Assembly: GCA_964472015.1 (NCBI GenBank)
Contig: CAYYIP010000004.1
Coordinates: forward strand, 62,001-126,000
Source: JAAYTD01 sp964472015
Lineage (GTDB): Bacteria; Bacteroidota; Ignavibacteria; Kapaibacteriales; UBA2268
Reading direction: 5' to 3'
DNA length: 64,000 bases
Shown: positions 1 through 7,759 of the stretch, one piece after another
Layout of the letters: every line of letters begins with the position of its first letter
How positions within the stretch are numbered: the first letter of the stretch is position 1
Position numbers and translations under genes: made by a program
Notes under the pieces: generated by a model
Seen by the model: only the letters and a program-made list of their open reading frames with translations
Told to the model about the DNA's origin: nothing
Database searches by the model: none

Positions 1-1267
1 AATGTATGATGCAGAACGCTGTATATCTTGTGGTCGTTGTATTCGTTTTACGCACGAAATAGCAGATGAAGATATTTTAACGTTCATTAATAGAGGCGAT
101 AAAGTACGCATTGAACGGTTTGATGATGCTAAATTGCAAAATTCATATTCTATGAATGTTATAGATATTTGCCCAGTCGGAGCCTTGACAAGTAGAGATT
201 TTAGATTTAAAGCAAGAGTTTGGGAGATGAGTTTTAATGATACTATATGTACGGGATGTTCACGAGGGTGTAATATAAGAGCAGGTGTGAAAAATAATAA
301 AATTTTACGTTTAGAACCACGACAAAATGTATATGTAAATAAAAATTGGATGTGTGATGAAGGGCGTCTTCAATATAGTTTTATAAATGATAATAGAATA
401 AATACTGTAAGAATACGTAAAAATGGGACATTAGTAGAAAGCAATTTTGAAGAAGCAATTTCTTTAATTCAAACATCTTTAAAAAATATATCTACATCTC
501 AAATCTATTTTTTAGCTTCATCAATAGCATCAACTGAAACTAATTATTTATTAAAATTATTTGCTAATAATAATTTAAAAAATAATAATATTGTTTATTT
601 AGATAGAATAGATAATACTTTTGCCGATAATTTTTTAAAGCAAAGTTATAGAAGTCCAAATACTGATGGACTTAAAGCTTTAAATATAAGTAATATCAAG
701 ATAGAAGAATTAATTTCAAAAATTAATTCAAATTCAATAAAAGCACTTTATATTCTTGATGAAGATTTTACTTTTTGTGAAGAATTAATACCCGTTTTAG
801 AACGTTTAGATTTCCTTGTTATTCATAGTTATAACGAAAATGAAGCATTAAAATATGCAAATGTTGTGTTTCCTATTTTGACTTTCGCTGAACAAGAAGG
901 TACTTTTATAAATTGTAATAACCGCGTTCAATACTTTTCACCTGTTATAAAAACAAATAATATATTGTTGTCGTCGAATGCAAAATTAAATCAAAGTAGA
1001 CTTGATAAATTTGGTGCTTATAACGATAAATGGCATAATAAAGAAGATGTAAATGCATTTGCAAGTTGGTCTATTTTATCAAAATTATGTGGAAAAAATA
1101 TAAGAACAAGTGAAGATATTTTTAAAGAAATTTGTAATAATTATAATTTGTTTAAAGGATTAAATTATGATTTATTAGTTAAGCATCGAGGTGTTGTTTT
1201 AGGAAATTCTAATCCAGATTATGAGCCACTACAAGTTATATACCAGCAAAATGAATTAAGACCATAA
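1..1267 (+). CDS. nuoG: NADH-quinone oxidoreductase subunit G (5'-truncated by window)
   Basis: This is the iron-sulfur electron-transfer subunit of respiratory complex I. The frame is already open at base 1, and the N-terminal 2Fe-2S domain lies outside the window. Visible residues 7-13 hold CISCGRC, and a later CPVGAL completes the N4 4Fe-4S site. A second set, C-x2-C-x3-C-x27-C (CTGCSRGC, then WMCDEGR), is the N7 cluster of the molybdopterin-oxidoreductase-like domain, which only some bacteria keep. The remaining 300 or so residues are a short, diverged version of the C-terminal domain. With the missing N-terminus the protein would be about 540 residues, well short of E. coli NuoG. The gene is not followed by nuoH; the next gene is an unrelated lipoprotein 46 bp downstream. 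Confidence 0.93.
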   Translation, partial: MYDAERCISCGRCIRFTHEIADEDILTFINRGDKVRIERFDDAKLQNSYSMNVIDICPVGALTSRDFRFKARVWEMSFNDTICTGCSRGCNIRAGVKNNKILRLEPRQNVYVNKNWMCDEGRLQYSFINDNRINTVRIRKNGTLVESNFEEAISLIQTSLKNISTSQIYFLASSIASTETNYLLKLFANNNLKNNNIVYLDRIDNTFADNFLKQSYRSPNTDGLKALNISNIKIEELISKINSNSIKALYILDEDFTFCEELIPVLERLDFLVIHSYNENEALKYANVVFPILTFAEQEGTFINCNNRVQYFSPVIKTNNILLSSNAKLNQSRLDKFGAYNDKWHNKEDVNAFASWSILSKLCGKNIRTSEDIFKEICNNYNLFKGLNYDLLVKHRGVVLGNSNPDYEPLQVIYQQNELRP

Positions 1268-1313
1268 AATTAAATTATATATTTTCTTTTTTATTTATTA
1301 TTAGAAAATTAAT

Positions 1314-2405
1314 ATGATTAAATGTTATAAATTATATAGTTTTATATTAGAAGATTTGATATTAAAAAAAATATCTATAATACTACTTAGTATGGTAATT
1401 TTATGTTCTTGTGAGAGTGGTAAACCTTTAAATATGGAAGCTGATATTATAAGTATAGATTTTGTAGAAGATATTATTCCTAGTTCTATACAAGTAACTT
1501 CATCTACAATAAATATTTATTTAGATAAAAATGTAGATGTATCGGCACTTACACCAATTATTACAATAACTGAAGGTGCTAGTATATTTCCGCCTTCTAA
1601 TGTTATTCAAGATTTTAGAAATAAAGTTACTTATACTGTAACATCTGAAGATGGGAATTGGAAACAAGTTTATAATGTAAAAATATTCCCCGCATTTAGT
1701 TGGGAAGATGGATTTGAAAATTGGGTAAAAGGTTATAACGATGATTTTGAAGTCCCCCTAGGATGGGCTACTGCTAATGCAGGGATTTCTATTTTAAATA
1801 AATTATTACCTGAGCACTTGAGAATAAAATATCCTACATATAAAAGTACAGATGCTTACTTGGGAGATTTTGCAGTAGAATTGCAAACACGTAGAGGTTT
1901 AGATAATTCTGAAATTTTACCAAAATTAATATCAGGTTCAATATTTATTGGAAGTTTTAATACCTCTTTTGCAATGATAGACAAATTAAAATGTCCACAA
2001 CTCGGCGCTGCTTTTCAATATGATGAAAGTAAACGACCCGATAAACTTGCTGCTTGGATAAAATATACACCAGGTAAAATTTATCAAAATGAATATGGCG
2101 AACCAGATCCTAATTGTATAGATACCTGTGCCTTTTATGCTATTTTGTTTGAAGGGGTAGAGCCTTTAACTTCCTATGAAATAAAAGCAAGTGATCGTAT
2201 AATAGCAAAAGCTGATATGAAGTCTTTACAAGTAAGTAATATTTATTCTTATGTTGAAGTTCCATTTGAATATAGAAGAGAAATACCTACCGACGTACCT
2301 TTACAAATGACAATTGTTGCTTCATCTAGTAAAGATGGTGATTTTTTTAAAGGTGCATATGATAGTAAATTAAATATTGATAATGTTAAAATTATTTTTA
2401 AATAG
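1314..2405 (+). CDS. PCMD-domain lipoprotein (putative carbohydrate metabolism domain)
   Basis: The N-terminal hydrophobic segment ends in a lipobox-like ILCSC, so this is probably an outer-membrane lipoprotein. Residues about 45-125 form an Ig-like domain of the kind found in front of PCMD domains. Residues about 130-363 resemble the PCMD family (fold related to sugar-binding or glycoside hydrolase proteins): a W-E-DGFENW start, a P-GW segment, a SGSIFIGSF segment and an AWIKYTPG segment. The ATG at 1314 gives an unusually long leader. An in-frame TTG at 1356 would give a more normal lipoprotein signal peptide (MILKKISIILLSMVILCSC), so the start is uncertain. A beta-barrel gene follows after 12 bp, probably in the same operon. 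Function is not established; surface polysaccharide binding is an inference. Confidence 0.7.
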   Translation: MIKCYKLYSFILEDLILKKISIILLSMVILCSCESGKPLNMEADIISIDFVEDIIPSSIQVTSSTINIYLDKNVDVSALTPIITITEGASIFPPSNVIQDFRNKVTYTVTSEDGNWKQVYNVKIFPAFSWEDGFENWVKGYNDDFEVPLGWATANAGISILNKLLPEHLRIKYPTYKSTDAYLGDFAVELQTRRGLDNSEILPKLISGSIFIGSFNTSFAMIDKLKCPQLGAAFQYDESKRPDKLAAWIKYTPGKIYQNEYGEPDPNCIDTCAFYAILFEGVEPLTSYEIKASDRIIAKADMKSLQVSNIYSYVEVPFEYRREIPTDVPLQMTIVASSSKDGDFFKGAYDSKLNIDNVKIIFK

Positions 2406-2417
2406 AAAATAGAAAAA

Positions 2418-3200
2418 ATGTTAAAACAAATAATTATAAATTCAATTCTTATTTTTATTTTTTCGTCTATTTTTGTTTTTGCTGTTGAAATTACAGGAAA
2501 TGATATTGAAGAAATATATAATCAATCTAATAAGTCTCAAAGTATAGATTATAAAATAAAATTTGGAGTTAATACAGGTGCTTCAACCCCTATTCCTATT
2601 TCAAATAGGTTATCTAATTTTTCATGGAAACCTACTTTTTGTCCTTTTACAGAAATTAACTTAGCATTTTTTAATAAAGATAGTTGGGGCTTTTCTACAG
2701 GTGCAAAAATAGAATATAAAGGTATGGATATATCAGCCAATGTTTATCAGCTTTATACTGAAGTGGAGATAGATAATTTATTAACAAAAGGATATTTTAC
2801 GGGGTCTAATGAAACATTTTTAAAAGTTGGATATTTTACAATTCCATTATGTATAAATTATAATCTTAGTAATTTTTGTAATTTTAATTTAGGAACTTAT
2901 GCTAGCATAAAACTTGCAGGTGAGTTTAAAGGTGCAGTAAAAAAAGGATATATTCGCGTAGGGGAACCAACAGGTGAACGTACCGATGTTGAAATTAATG
3001 AATTTGATTTTTCTGATGAAATTCGTACATTTAATTTTGGGATAATAGGTGGTTTTTGTAAACATATAACAAAAAAAATATATTTTGATTTACAATTAAA
3101 TTGGGCAGTAAATGATTTACTGAATGCTAATTTTACAGGAATTAGTTATGATTTATATAATGTATATGCTTCAATAGGAGTTTGTTATAAATTAAAATAA
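2418..3200 (+). CDS. Outer-membrane beta-barrel protein (PorT-like)
   Basis: The 260-residue protein has a signal peptide (residues 1-22, ending VFA) and then alternating amphipathic strands ending in aromatic residues. Examples are KIKFGVNTGAS, WGFSTGAKIEYKGMDIS, FLKVGYFTIPLCINYNL and FNFGIIGGFCKHI. This is the pattern of the small outer-membrane barrels (OMP_b-brl family) that are abundant in Bacteroidota. It lies 12 bp after the PCMD lipoprotein, which suggests that the two act together at the cell surface. A strong bidirectional hairpin follows the stop codon. No specific function can be assigned. Confidence 0.7.
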   Translation: MLKQIIINSILIFIFSSIFVFAVEITGNDIEEIYNQSNKSQSIDYKIKFGVNTGASTPIPISNRLSNFSWKPTFCPFTEINLAFFNKDSWGFSTGAKIEYKGMDISANVYQLYTEVEIDNLLTKGYFTGSNETFLKVGYFTIPLCINYNLSNFCNFNLGTYASIKLAGEFKGAVKKGYIRVGEPTGERTDVEINEFDFSDEIRTFNFGIIGGFCKHITKKIYFDLQLNWAVNDLLNANFTGISYDLYNVYASIGVCYKLK

Positions 3201-3215
3201 ATTAGAATTTTTAAA

Positions 3216-3252
3216 AGAAAAAAGTTAGTTAATTTATTAACTAACTTTTTTA
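3216..3252. terminator. Bidirectional terminator between convergent genes
   Basis: A perfect inverted repeat (arms GTTAGTTAAT / ATTAACTAAC, 2-nt loop) is flanked by an A-run on the left and a T-run on the right. It can therefore end both the barrel gene on the plus strand and the DedA gene on the minus strand. Confidence 0.8.
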
Positions 3253-3309
3253 TAATATTTTTATAATATTTTTTATAATATATTATGATACAATTATGAT
3301 ACTAAAAAA

Positions 3310-3936
3310 TTAATTATTTGCTTTAATACAATATTTTTTTATAAAAAATAGTGCAAGCATAATAATAGCTATTATTATTAATATGTATATAATTGCTTTT
3401 TCGTAAATTTCTATATAACCATAAAAAATACGCCAATCTTTACCAAAATATCCACCTGCGAAACATAATAAACCATACCATAAAAACGATGATATGGAAG
3501 CAAGTAATGTAGTTTTTGTCTTTGGAAGTGAAGAAGCCCCCGCAAAAAAAGAAACAACACCACGTGTTCCTGACATAAATCTATTTACTATAACTAACCA
3601 CATACCCCACTTTTTAAATAAGTTTTCTACTTTTTTTATAGCTTTTCTAGAAATAAAAGGCATTTTATTGCCATATATTATTTTATGCTCAAACTTATTT
3701 CCTAATAAAAACATTACATAAAATCCTAATGTAGAACCTGCTACTGCAAATAATATAACTAACCAAATTAATGTAATATCTTGTTGCCCAATAAGCGCTG
3801 CATTTGCTACAACCAACATATCAGATGGTGCGGGCGGAAAAATATTTTCTGTAAATGTAGCTACAAAAGCTACTATTAACAACCAGAAAAAAGGTATATT
3901 GTTTAATATAGATATAATTTGTTCTATGTATTCCAT
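3310..3936 (-). CDS. DedA family membrane protein
   Basis: This 208-residue integral membrane protein belongs to the DedA/SNARE-associated (VTT) family, whose members include undecaprenyl-phosphate and phospholipid transporters. The family signature is visible: an N-terminal helix followed by FPPAPSDMLVVANAAL, then NRFMSGTRGVVSFFAG near the middle, and further helices including FLWYGLLCFAGGYFGKDW and a C-terminal hydrophobic segment. Family membership is clear; the exact lipid substrate is not. It sits alone between a terminator and pgk, 56 bp after the pgk stop on the same strand, so it may be read through from pgk. Confidence 0.85.
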   Translation of the reverse strand: MEYIEQIISILNNIPFFWLLIVAFVATFTENIFPPAPSDMLVVANAALIGQQDITLIWLVILFAVAGSTLGFYVMFLLGNKFEHKIIYGNKMPFISRKAIKKVENLFKKWGMWLVIVNRFMSGTRGVVSFFAGASSLPKTKTTLLASISSFLWYGLLCFAGGYFGKDWRIFYGYIEIYEKAIIYILIIIAIIMLALFFIKKYCIKANN

Positions 3937-3991
3937 ATGTAAATCAATTTTAATAAAATAATTATAGTAAAATAATTATTTTTATATGATT

Positions 3992-5185
3992 TTATTGTTC
4001 TAGTATAGCTACTCCAGGTAATATTTTCCCCTCTAAAAATTCTAGCGAAGCACCACCACCAGTGGAGATATGAGACATTGCCTCACTTAATCCAAATTGA
4101 TGAACCGCAGCTGCTGAATCACCACCGCCAATTATAGTTGTTGTTCCTTTTTTAGTTGCTTCTGCCATTGCTTCTGCTATAAATTTTGTACCAAGAGCAA
4201 AATTAGGCATTTCAAACACTCCTATTGGTCCATTCCAAATAACAGTAGAAGCATTTTGTATTATATTAGAAAAAAGTTTGCGTGTTTTTATTCCCATATC
4301 TAATCCCATCCATCCTTCTGGTATCATTGTATAATCTACCATTTTTGTTTCAGTATTGTTATCAAATTCTTTACCAACTACAATGTCAATAGGTAAAATA
4401 AATTCAACATTTTTTTCTTTTGCTTTTATAAGTAATTCTTTTGCAATCTCAATCTTATCTTCTTCTAATAAAGATAAACCAACATTAAATCCCATTGATT
4501 TAAAGAAAGTATAAGACATTCCACCGCCAATTACAATTGTATCACATTTTTCTAAAAGATTATTTATTACATCAATTTTACTCGATATTTTAGAACCACC
4601 AATTATTGATACAAATGGACGTTTTGGATTTGAAAGTGCATTCCCAAGAAATTTAATTTCTTTTAACATTAGCTCACCAACAAATTTTTTAGTGCCAAAT
4701 AATTTTGGTAATCCTACAGTACTTGAATGAGCTCTATGAGCAGTACCAAAAGCATCGTTTACAAAAACATCGCCATTCTTTGCTAATTGCTCTGCAAACT
4801 TTATATCGTTAAGTTCTTCTTCAGCGTAAAATCTTAAATTTTCTAGTAAAACTATGTCTCCTAATTTTGCATTATTTATAACTTTTATTGTTTCTGGACC
4901 TATACAATCATTTGCAAAATGAACATTAAAATTTAATTTATCTTTGAGATAATTAGCAACCGGTAATAAAGAATATTTTGCATTTTTTTGACCTTTGGGA
5001 CGACCTAAATGTGATATTATAACCGGAATCCCTCCATCATTTATGATTTTTTTTATTGTTGGAAGAGCAGCTATTATTCTTGTATCATCAGATAATTCAC
5101 CGCTATCTGTTAGAGGAACGTTAAAATCTACACGTACTATGACTTTTTGATTTGCAAAATTATAATCAAAAATTGATCTTATCAT
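3992..5185 (-). CDS. pgk: Phosphoglycerate kinase
   Basis: This glycolytic enzyme moves phosphate between 1,3-bisphosphoglycerate and ADP in the cytoplasm. All the family signatures are present: RVDFNVPL at the N-terminus, SHLGRPKG, LLENLRFY, VNDAFGTAHRAHSS, GGSKISSKIDVI, WNGPIGVFE and the C-terminal nucleotide site GGGDSAAAV followed by STGGGASLEFLEGK. The length of 397 residues is normal. The gene is divergent from nadD, and a 35-bp palindrome lies in the shared upstream region. No gapA or other glycolytic gene is adjacent. Confidence 0.98.
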   Translation of the reverse strand: MIRSIFDYNFANQKVIVRVDFNVPLTDSGELSDDTRIIAALPTIKKIINDGGIPVIISHLGRPKGQKNAKYSLLPVANYLKDKLNFNVHFANDCIGPETIKVINNAKLGDIVLLENLRFYAEEELNDIKFAEQLAKNGDVFVNDAFGTAHRAHSSTVGLPKLFGTKKFVGELMLKEIKFLGNALSNPKRPFVSIIGGSKISSKIDVINNLLEKCDTIVIGGGMSYTFFKSMGFNVGLSLLEEDKIEIAKELLIKAKEKNVEFILPIDIVVGKEFDNNTETKMVDYTMIPEGWMGLDMGIKTRKLFSNIIQNASTVIWNGPIGVFEMPNFALGTKFIAEAMAEATKKGTTTIIGGGDSAAAVHQFGLSEAMSHISTGGGASLEFLEGKILPGVAILEQ

Positions 5186-5231
5186 ATTTGCTCCATTTGT
5201 TTTTGATTAAATTCTTAATATTTTCAAAATA

Positions 5232-5266
5232 ATTATTTTAAAGTTTATAATAAACTTTAAAATAAT
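5232..5266. repeat. 35-bp palindrome in the pgk/nadD divergent region
   Basis: A perfect inverted repeat with 16-bp arms (ATTATTTTAAAGTTTA and its complement) is separated by 3 nt, between the divergent starts of pgk and nadD. It may be an operator or an RNA hairpin in the pgk leader. Composition alone can produce short palindromes here, but 16-bp arms are long. Confidence 0.55.
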
Positions 5267-5273
5267 ATTTTTT

Positions 5274-5306
5274 ATTGTTATTTCTATGTTTTTTTATATA
5301 TTTTTG
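5274..5306 (+). promoter_or_regulatory. Candidate Bacteroidota-type promoter of nadD
   Basis: A -7-like TATTTTTG at 5299-5306 matches TAnnTTTG. An ATTG at 5274-5277, 21 nt upstream, is a one-mismatch -33 element. The start codon at 5333 would leave a leader of about 20 nt. The assignment rests on motif match only. Confidence 0.4.
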
Positions 5307-5332
5307 TTAAATTTTTTAATTTAAATGTAAAA

Positions 5333-5890
5333 ATGAAAAAAAATATAGGTCTTTTTGGTGGTACTTTTGATCCTATTCATAGAGGACATATAGATATTGC
5401 TGAATTATTTGTAAAAAAATGTAATTTAGAAAAATGTATTTTTATACCAACGAAGTTGTCACCTTTTAAAACACAAAAAAAAGATAATCTTTTTTCAATA
5501 GAAGAAAGAGTAAATTTAATAAAAGATAATATTAAATATAATCCCAAATTTGAAATAAGTGAGTTTGAAATAAAAAGTGAAAACGTAATTTCTTATTCTA
5601 TAGATACAGTAAAATATTTTAGTACAAAATTTTCAAGTTATTTTTTATTTTTTTTAATCGGAACAGATCAAGCAATTAAGTTTGATAAATGGAAAGATTA
5701 TAAAGAAATACTAAAACTAGTAAATGTTGTTATTGCAACACGTCCAGAAGTTTTTTCTGATGATGATATGAATTGTATAAAACGAATTTTTAAAGGTAAA
5801 GAAATTTGGCTAAATAATGATATTATTCCTATAACTGCAACAAAAATAAGAGAAAAAATAATAAATAATAAATATGATTATAAAATATAG
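5333..5890 (+). CDS. nadD: Nicotinate-nucleotide adenylyltransferase
   Basis: NadD transfers AMP to nicotinate mononucleotide in NAD synthesis. The nucleotidyltransferase signature GLFGGTFDPIHRGH is at residues 6-19, with the H-x-GH site. FFLIGTDQAIKFDKWKDY matches the family's GxDxxxxxxxW segment. The C-terminal ITATKIREKI stands in for the usual ISSTxIR nucleotide-binding motif, with Ser replaced. At 185 residues the length is normal. The stop codon lies only 1 bp from the stop of the convergent glycosylase gene, so no room exists for a conventional terminator between them. Confidence 0.93.
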   Translation: MKKNIGLFGGTFDPIHRGHIDIAELFVKKCNLEKCIFIPTKLSPFKTQKKDNLFSIEERVNLIKDNIKYNPKFEISEFEIKSENVISYSIDTVKYFSTKFSSYFLFFLIGTDQAIKFDKWKDYKEILKLVNVVIATRPEVFSDDDMNCIKRIFKGKEIWLNNDIIPITATKIREKIINNKYDYKI

Positions 5891-5891
5891 T

Positions 5892-6473
5892 TTAAATAAT
5901 ATTTAATGATTTAAACATAGTTTCATATATAGCTGCTTTATTTTCTAATTTTAATGGGTATGCTCGTGAAGTTGAAGGCATTCTATATATTTTTAATTCC
6001 CTATTGTAAGTAATATGAGTTATAAAAGAACCCGTTTTTAATAATGGTTCTTTTATATTTAAAATATTATATAATGTTTCTAAAGATTTTAATCCAGTAG
6101 AAACTATTGTATTACAAAAAATTAATTCAGATAGAATTTCTTCTAAATTAATATTTTTTACTATTGATAAAAATTTATCGGATGCATTATCTTTTAATCT
6201 TATTACAGATTGTCCGACATCTCCTAAAGCTATTTTATTTTTTATAAGAAATTTTATAATTTTATTTTTGTCAAATTTATCTAATTTTTGATTGAGAAAA
6301 TAATTTTTATCTTTAAAGAAAATTAATCCAAAAATTCGCCACATATCATTTTGAATATTTGGATAATAAAAATCCATTGACCATTTTTCACATTTAGGAG
6401 GGAAACTTCCTAACATAATCAACTTTGAATTTTTAGGTAAAAATAACGGTAATAGATGGTTTTCTATAATCAT
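5892..6473 (-). CDS. Uracil-DNA glycosylase superfamily protein (MUG/hypoxanthine-DNA glycosylase-like)
   Basis: The protein (193 residues) carries the LGSFPP motif at about residues 22-27 and DFYYPNIQNDMWRIFG shortly after. Both are typical of the uracil-DNA-glycosylase superfamily branch that includes hypoxanthine-DNA glycosylases. ALGDVGQSVIR follows, and a C-terminal MPSTSRAYP corresponds to the superfamily's substrate-binding PSxS motif. The likely role is base-excision repair of deaminated bases, but the exact lesion is not determinable from sequence. It is convergent with nadD and lies 39 bp after the ispG stop on the same strand, so it may be co-transcribed with ispG. Confidence 0.75.
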   Translation of the reverse strand: MIIENHLLPLFLPKNSKLIMLGSFPPKCEKWSMDFYYPNIQNDMWRIFGLIFFKDKNYFLNQKLDKFDKNKIIKFLIKNKIALGDVGQSVIRLKDNASDKFLSIVKNINLEEILSELIFCNTIVSTGLKSLETLYNILNIKEPLLKTGSFITHITYNRELKIYRMPSTSRAYPLKLENKAAIYETMFKSLNII

Positions 6474-6512
6474 AAATTTTATCTATATATTTTTTATATT
6501 TAAGTAATTATA

Positions 6513-7562
6513 TTAAATTTTATCTATTTCAAACAATAATTCAGAAATAATATCCTCTTCTTTTATTTTACGTATTTGCTTCCCCTTAATAAATAATATA
6601 GCTTCACCTTTTCCACAAGCAACACCTATATCTGCATCTTTTGCTTCGCCTGGTCCATTTACAACACATCCCATTAATGCTACTTTAAGACTCTTTTTTA
6701 TTTTTTTTAACTCAGGTTCTAATTTTTGAGATATTTTTATTAAATCTATTTCAACGCGGCCGCAAGTAGGACAAGAAATTAACTCTATATATTTTTTCCT
6801 TAATTTGAGCGAAGATAATATTTCTATTCCTGCTTCTACTTCTTGTTCAGGTTCACCTGTTAATGAAACACGTATTGTATTTCCTATACCTTCGGCTAGT
6901 AGAGTACCAATTCCAACACTTGATTTTATCAGACCAGAATAAATAGTTCCTGCCTCCGTTATTCCCAAATGTAAAGGATAATTAGTGAGAGTAGCTAATT
7001 TCCTATAAGCTTCAATTGTTGTTACAACCGATGTAGATTTTACTGCAACAATAATATTATCAAAATTGAAATCATTTGCTATATTTATATGCCTTATTGC
7101 ACTTTCAACTAAGGCATTTGAATTTGGCGCTCCATATTTTTCTAAAATATCTTTTTCTAAGGAACCTGAATTTACACCTATTCTAATTGGTATATTTCTT
7201 TCATTAGCAGCTTTCAATACCATTGAAATTCTTTCCCGATTTCCAATATTCCCCGGATTTATTCGTACTTTTGAAATTCCTGCTTCTATTGCTTTTAGTG
7301 CAAAAATATAATTAAAATGAATATCTGCAACTATAGGAACAGGTGATTCTTTTACTATTTCTTTAATAGAATTTGCTGCACTATCATCGTTTACAGTTAC
7401 TCTTACAATATCAACTCCTGCTTGATATACACGATTAATTTGAGATAATGTTTTAGAAATATTAGATGTTTTTGTTTTTGTCATTGTTTGTACACTGACA
7501 GGTGCATCTCCCCCAACGGCAATATTCCCTATGAATATTTTTTTTGTTTTTTCTCGTAACAT
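6513..7562 (-). CDS. ispG: 4-hydroxy-3-methylbut-2-enyl diphosphate synthase (compact form)
   Basis: IspG (GcpE) converts methylerythritol cyclodiphosphate to HMBPP in the MEP isoprenoid pathway, using a 4Fe-4S cluster. The cluster cysteines are visible as SCPTCGR (Cys264, Cys267) and MGCVVNGPGE (Cys299, with Glu306). The N-terminal TIM-barrel begins with VSVQTMTKTKT. The length of 349 residues is the two-domain form. The large A* insert known from many Bacteroidota, Chlorobiota, chlamydial and plant enzymes is absent, which is notable for this taxonomic setting. The pruA terminator lies upstream, so ispG has its own transcript. Confidence 0.96.
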   Translation of the reverse strand: MLREKTKKIFIGNIAVGGDAPVSVQTMTKTKTSNISKTLSQINRVYQAGVDIVRVTVNDDSAANSIKEIVKESPVPIVADIHFNYIFALKAIEAGISKVRINPGNIGNRERISMVLKAANERNIPIRIGVNSGSLEKDILEKYGAPNSNALVESAIRHINIANDFNFDNIIVAVKSTSVVTTIEAYRKLATLTNYPLHLGITEAGTIYSGLIKSSVGIGTLLAEGIGNTIRVSLTGEPEQEVEAGIEILSSLKLRKKYIELISCPTCGRVEIDLIKISQKLEPELKKIKKSLKVALMGCVVNGPGEAKDADIGVACGKGEAILFIKGKQIRKIKEEDIISELLFEIDKI

Positions 7563-7660
7563 AATTTATTTTTAATTTAATTGTTTGCAATATAAAGTTT
7601 TTTTACCATTTTTTATTTATATTATTTAATAAATAAAAAATACTATATAGTATTAAAAAT

Positions 7661-7699
7661 AAAAAAAGCAACTAAAATTTAATTTATAGTTGCTTTTTT
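7661..7699 (-). terminator. Terminator after pruA
   Basis: Inverted repeat with arms AAAAAGCAACTA / TAGTTGCTTTTT around a 12-nt loop. It is flanked by A and T runs, so it can work in the minus direction after the pruA stop, before ispG. Confidence 0.75.
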
Positions 7700-7759
7700 A
7701 TGAATTTTAATATATTTATAATATTAAAAATTTTAATATTAATTTAATTGTTTTTCAAA

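Noticed and set aside
3299..3310. Third copy of GATACTAAAAAA
   Set aside because: It lacks the TATTTTTG half and the leading ATA, lies at the 3' end of a gene rather than upstream of one, and can arise by composition.
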